This document shows, piece after piece, positions 61,946 through 64,000 of a stretch of 64,000 nucleotides of DNA. Below the pieces are notes generated by a model that saw nothing but the letters and a program-made list of their open reading frames with translations, was not told where the DNA came from and searched no databases. The translations under genes and the position numbers were made by a program. Source of the stretch: SURF-32 sp964648365 (GTDB taxonomy: Bacteria; Planctomycetota; Phycisphaerae; UBA1845); assembly GCA_964648365.1 (NCBI GenBank), contig CAZYLK010000002.1, positions 1 to 64,000 on the forward strand, read 5' to 3'. How positions within the stretch are numbered: the first letter of the stretch is position 1; each line of letters begins with the position of its first letter.

Positions 61946-62872
61946 ATGAAGAAGAGAATCGCACTGCCGATTGCTGTGGTAGCGTCTGCGCTGCTGTACC
62001 CACTCTCTGCCGTTGCGGCTGACGACGCGGCGGTCATATCGAGCACAGGAACGGCGAAACTGGTCAAGCAACCGGACTTGCTCCGGCTCAAGATTCAGCT
62101 CGTCGCCCACGCCGATACGGTCGAGGCTACGGCCGCGCAGTTCGCCGACCTCAAGACGGCGGCCCAGGCGCAGCTTGCCGCCCTGGGCGCCGACGCCCCC
62201 TCCATCGCGTTCACGCCGCCCGCGTTGACCGACGCCAAGACCGATCAACAGCGGCAAATGGAGCGGATGGTGGCCCAGCGGATGCGCGGCGGAGGCAGGA
62301 AGACGGAATCGGAATCGCCGTCGAAGGTGGCCATGTCCACGACGCTGACCGCCGAATGGGTGCTGAGTGCGGACTCGCCCGAGAAGCGGCTGATCGAAAT
62401 CCACGAACTGCAAAAGCGCGTAACGGACGCGGACCTGGGGGGCCTCAAAGACCGCGAGATATCCGCCGAAGATGAAGAGCTGATGGAGGAAATGGGCTCG
62501 GTGGGCTATTACTCCATGGATGACAGCGGCATGACAGAGACGGGCAAGCCGTCGTTCGTTGTCGTCGGCCGGATCAGCGACCAGGAACACCTCGATCTTC
62601 TCGCCGAATCCATGGCCAAAGCGCGCGAAAGCGCGGCCAGGCTGGCGAAAGCGGCGGGGGCGAGTCTGGGATCTCTGAAATCGCTCAGCGCAACCAGCGC
62701 ATCCATGGACCCTTCGGACTCCAGCAACTACAGCCGTTACTACATGTACCAGATGATGGCCGGAGCGACGCCCGACGCAATGGGGGCAACCAACGAAGCA
62801 GTCAGCGTCAACCCCGGCGCTGTTACTTTCAACGTGATGGTCACGGCCTCCTTCGCCCTGGGTGGTGCGTAA
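61946..62872 (+). CDS. SIMPL (DUF541) domain periplasmic protein
   Basis: The ATG at 61946 (GGAG 8 nt before) starts a signal peptide (IALPIAVVASALLYPLSAVA); the product is 308 residues. The mature part begins AVISSTGTAKLVKQPDLLRL, the SIMPL/DUF541 pattern, and ends VNPGAVTFNVMVTASFAL. The AKARESAARLAKAAGASLGS helix is typical. An insertion of about 60 residues (RGGGRKTESES onward) splits the domain. SIMPL proteins are periplasmic and some are linked to oxidative stress. It is probably the last gene of the MoxR operon, 130 nt after the thioredoxin-HEAT gene. Confidence 0.85.
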   Translation: MKKRIALPIAVVASALLYPLSAVAADDAAVISSTGTAKLVKQPDLLRLKIQLVAHADTVEATAAQFADLKTAAQAQLAALGADAPSIAFTPPALTDAKTDQQRQMERMVAQRMRGGGRKTESESPSKVAMSTTLTAEWVLSADSPEKRLIEIHELQKRVTDADLGGLKDREISAEDEELMEEMGSVGYYSMDDSGMTETGKPSFVVVGRISDQEHLDLLAESMAKARESAARLAKAAGASLGSLKSLSATSASMDPSDSSNYSRYYMYQMMAGATPDAMGATNEAVSVNPGAVTFNVMVTASFALGGA

Positions 62873-63035
62873 GCGGCCGGCGAACTGCGGGCACGCGGGG
62901 TTTGCGGCTGGCGGCGTGCTGGGGGGCACGCTGTCACCGGGCGGGTGAACACCAGCCAGCGGTGGGCGCTTCAGCCATGTCCGGCGGCGGTGCTTCGGTC
63001 GGCTGCTCGGCGCCCGCCGCGCCGTCGTCGCACCA

Positions 63036-64000
63036 TCATCGACCACAGTCGCGCAGGACCGAGATGGTCGACGGGTAGCGCGCGTTGGCGACCACGATGT
63101 CCAGCGTGTCGTTGGCATCGAGGTAGGCCGGCAGGGCGGCGATCGGCCGCGTACCCACAATCACGGGGCACTGATCCTCAAAGGTGCCGTCCCCTCGGTT
63201 CAGCAGGATGGACACCTCGTGGGGAGGCGGGTCATCCCAGTGTTGGTTCGCCACCACGGCATCCTGGTCTCCATCGCCGTCGAGGTCGGCGAAGCTGACG
63301 TCATACGGGAGGAGCCCGACCGGGTAGGCCCTTGGCTTACCGAAGCTCCCTCCACCATCGTTGAACATCACCCACATCCGTCCTGGCAGGCGGCCGTTCG
63401 GGCGATGCACTCCGGCGAGGTCGAGGTCGCCGTCACCATCCAGGTCGGCTGACGCCAATGCGACCGTCGGCCACTCGGGGATGCGGAAGCTCCTCATCTC
63501 ATCAAAGCCCCCCCAGCCGTCGTTGGTCAAGGTCACGACCTTCGCGTTGTAGTGTTCGACATTGTAGGGTTTGTAGGGCACGACCAGCACGGCAAGATCG
63601 GGATGCGCGTCCTCGTCGAGGTTCTCGGCAAGGATCTCGTACAGGAAGCCGTAGGCGTTAATCTTGTAGCTTCGACCGAACTTGAAGATGCCGTCCCCGG
63701 CATTCCAGAGCGTCGCGACGTCGCCGTAGGGATCGCTCACGGCGATGTCGGGATCCCCGTCCGCATCAAGATCGCGGATGACAAAGTCCAGCGGGCGCTG
63801 TTCCGGCGGAAACACGTACTCGGCGCTCGGCGGTCCGAAGACGCCGTTTCCCGGGTTCGTGTAGATGAACAGGACTCCCCCCAGGGAGTTCGCAACGACC
63901 AGGTCAAGGTCGAGATCCCCGTCAACGTCCGCAAGACGAATACACCGCGGATCGTGCCCGACGGTATGCACGATCGGCTGCTCAAAGCTCGCATCGCCGC
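63036..64000 (-). CDS. VCBS/FG-GAP repeat protein (runs off right edge)
   Basis: The frame is open from 64000 to the stop at 63036, about 320 residues, and its N-terminus lies outside the window. It consists of FG-GAP/VCBS blades with calcium-binding loops such as ADLDGDGDLDLAGVH, ADLDGDGDQDAVVANQHW and RDLDADGDPDIAVSD, as in integrin-like seven-bladed propellers. Such proteins are secreted and often adhesive. The end (YPSTISVLRDCGR) carries no dockerin or shared Cys domain. The 160 bases between this gene and the SIMPL gene show nothing distinctive. Confidence 0.85.
   Translation of the reverse strand, partial: GDASFEQPIVHTVGHDPRCIRLADVDGDLDLDLVVANSLGGVLFIYTNPGNGVFGPPSAEYVFPPEQRPLDFVIRDLDADGDPDIAVSDPYGDVATLWNAGDGIFKFGRSYKINAYGFLYEILAENLDEDAHPDLAVLVVPYKPYNVEHYNAKVVTLTNDGWGGFDEMRSFRIPEWPTVALASADLDGDGDLDLAGVHRPNGRLPGRMWVMFNDGGGSFGKPRAYPVGLLPYDVSFADLDGDGDQDAVVANQHWDDPPPHEVSILLNRGDGTFEDQCPVIVGTRPIAALPAYLDANDTLDIVVANARYPSTISVLRDCGR

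Noticed and set aside
1..64000. tRNA, rRNA or CRISPR arrays
   Set aside because: No cloverleaf-like T-loop sequences, rRNA-like stretches or regularly spaced repeats were recognised; the repeats found are too few and too short.

Overview
The window is a high-GC chromosomal stretch with dense genes on both strands and one 100-N scaffold gap at 26941-27040. It most resembles a planctomycete, probably Phycisphaerae-like. This is inferred from gene content: two ECF sigma/Ser-Thr kinase gene pairs, a Minf_1886-family gene, DUF4159 and DUF4175-type proteins beside MoxR/VWA genes, a very long FliD, the Gram-negative lipid A gene lpxI, tatA, and many secreted repeat proteins ending in dockerin-like or D-C-N-x-N-G-I-P-D-E-C tails. 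No rRNA, tRNA or CRISPR array was recognised.

Layout. 1-3356 is a minus-strand operon: a membrane coiled-coil protein with a DnaJ-like cysteine motif, an iron-type ABC binding lipoprotein, then a likely permease running off the left edge. 3594-9983 holds a carboxypeptidase-regulatory-domain/thioredoxin protein, an unknown protein and a giant FliD. 9989-11865 is a two-gene ABC-ATPase plus TOPRIM-like (DUF4276) module resembling two-gene anti-phage systems. 11956-18103 holds an RDD membrane protein, a LolA-like lipoprotein and an ECF sigma/kinase pair. 18322-23953 is a run of secreted proteins. 24030-28015 has a nucleotidyltransferase-HD protein and a BlaI/M56 sensor pair with a well-formed promoter-operator; the sensor gene is broken by the gap. 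28068-33481 has secreted propeller proteins, one interrupted by an in-frame TGA, and a second sigma/kinase pair. 34012-46995 is mostly housekeeping: folate cyclo-ligase, HD-GYP regulator, LpxI, MetG, TatA, Minf_1886, PSP1, thioredoxin, an ACT protein and a pRiA4b ORF-3 protein, with one secreted Kelch-like protein. 48560-62872 is a large plus-strand operon: MoxR, DUF58, two VWA membrane proteins, a DUF4175-like protein, DUF4159, a thioredoxin-HEAT protein and a SIMPL protein. A VCBS/FG-GAP protein runs off the right edge.

Themes. (i) Three secreted proteins with unrelated bodies (beta-helix, propeller, Kelch) share one cysteine-containing C-terminal domain of about 84-89 residues, a candidate sorting or anchoring module. 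(ii) Two secreted-protein genes carry in-frame TGA codons followed by plausible coding sequence; these look like nonsense mutations or assembly errors, because TGA is clearly used as a stop elsewhere. (iii) Translational coupling by 1-14 nt overlaps is frequent. (iv) Small non-coding repeats sit between genes: a 102-bp element with perfect 15-bp inverted ends, and a dispersed 31-35-bp element that forms a large hairpin inside the ABC operon. All functional calls come from reading motifs by eye; no database search was run.
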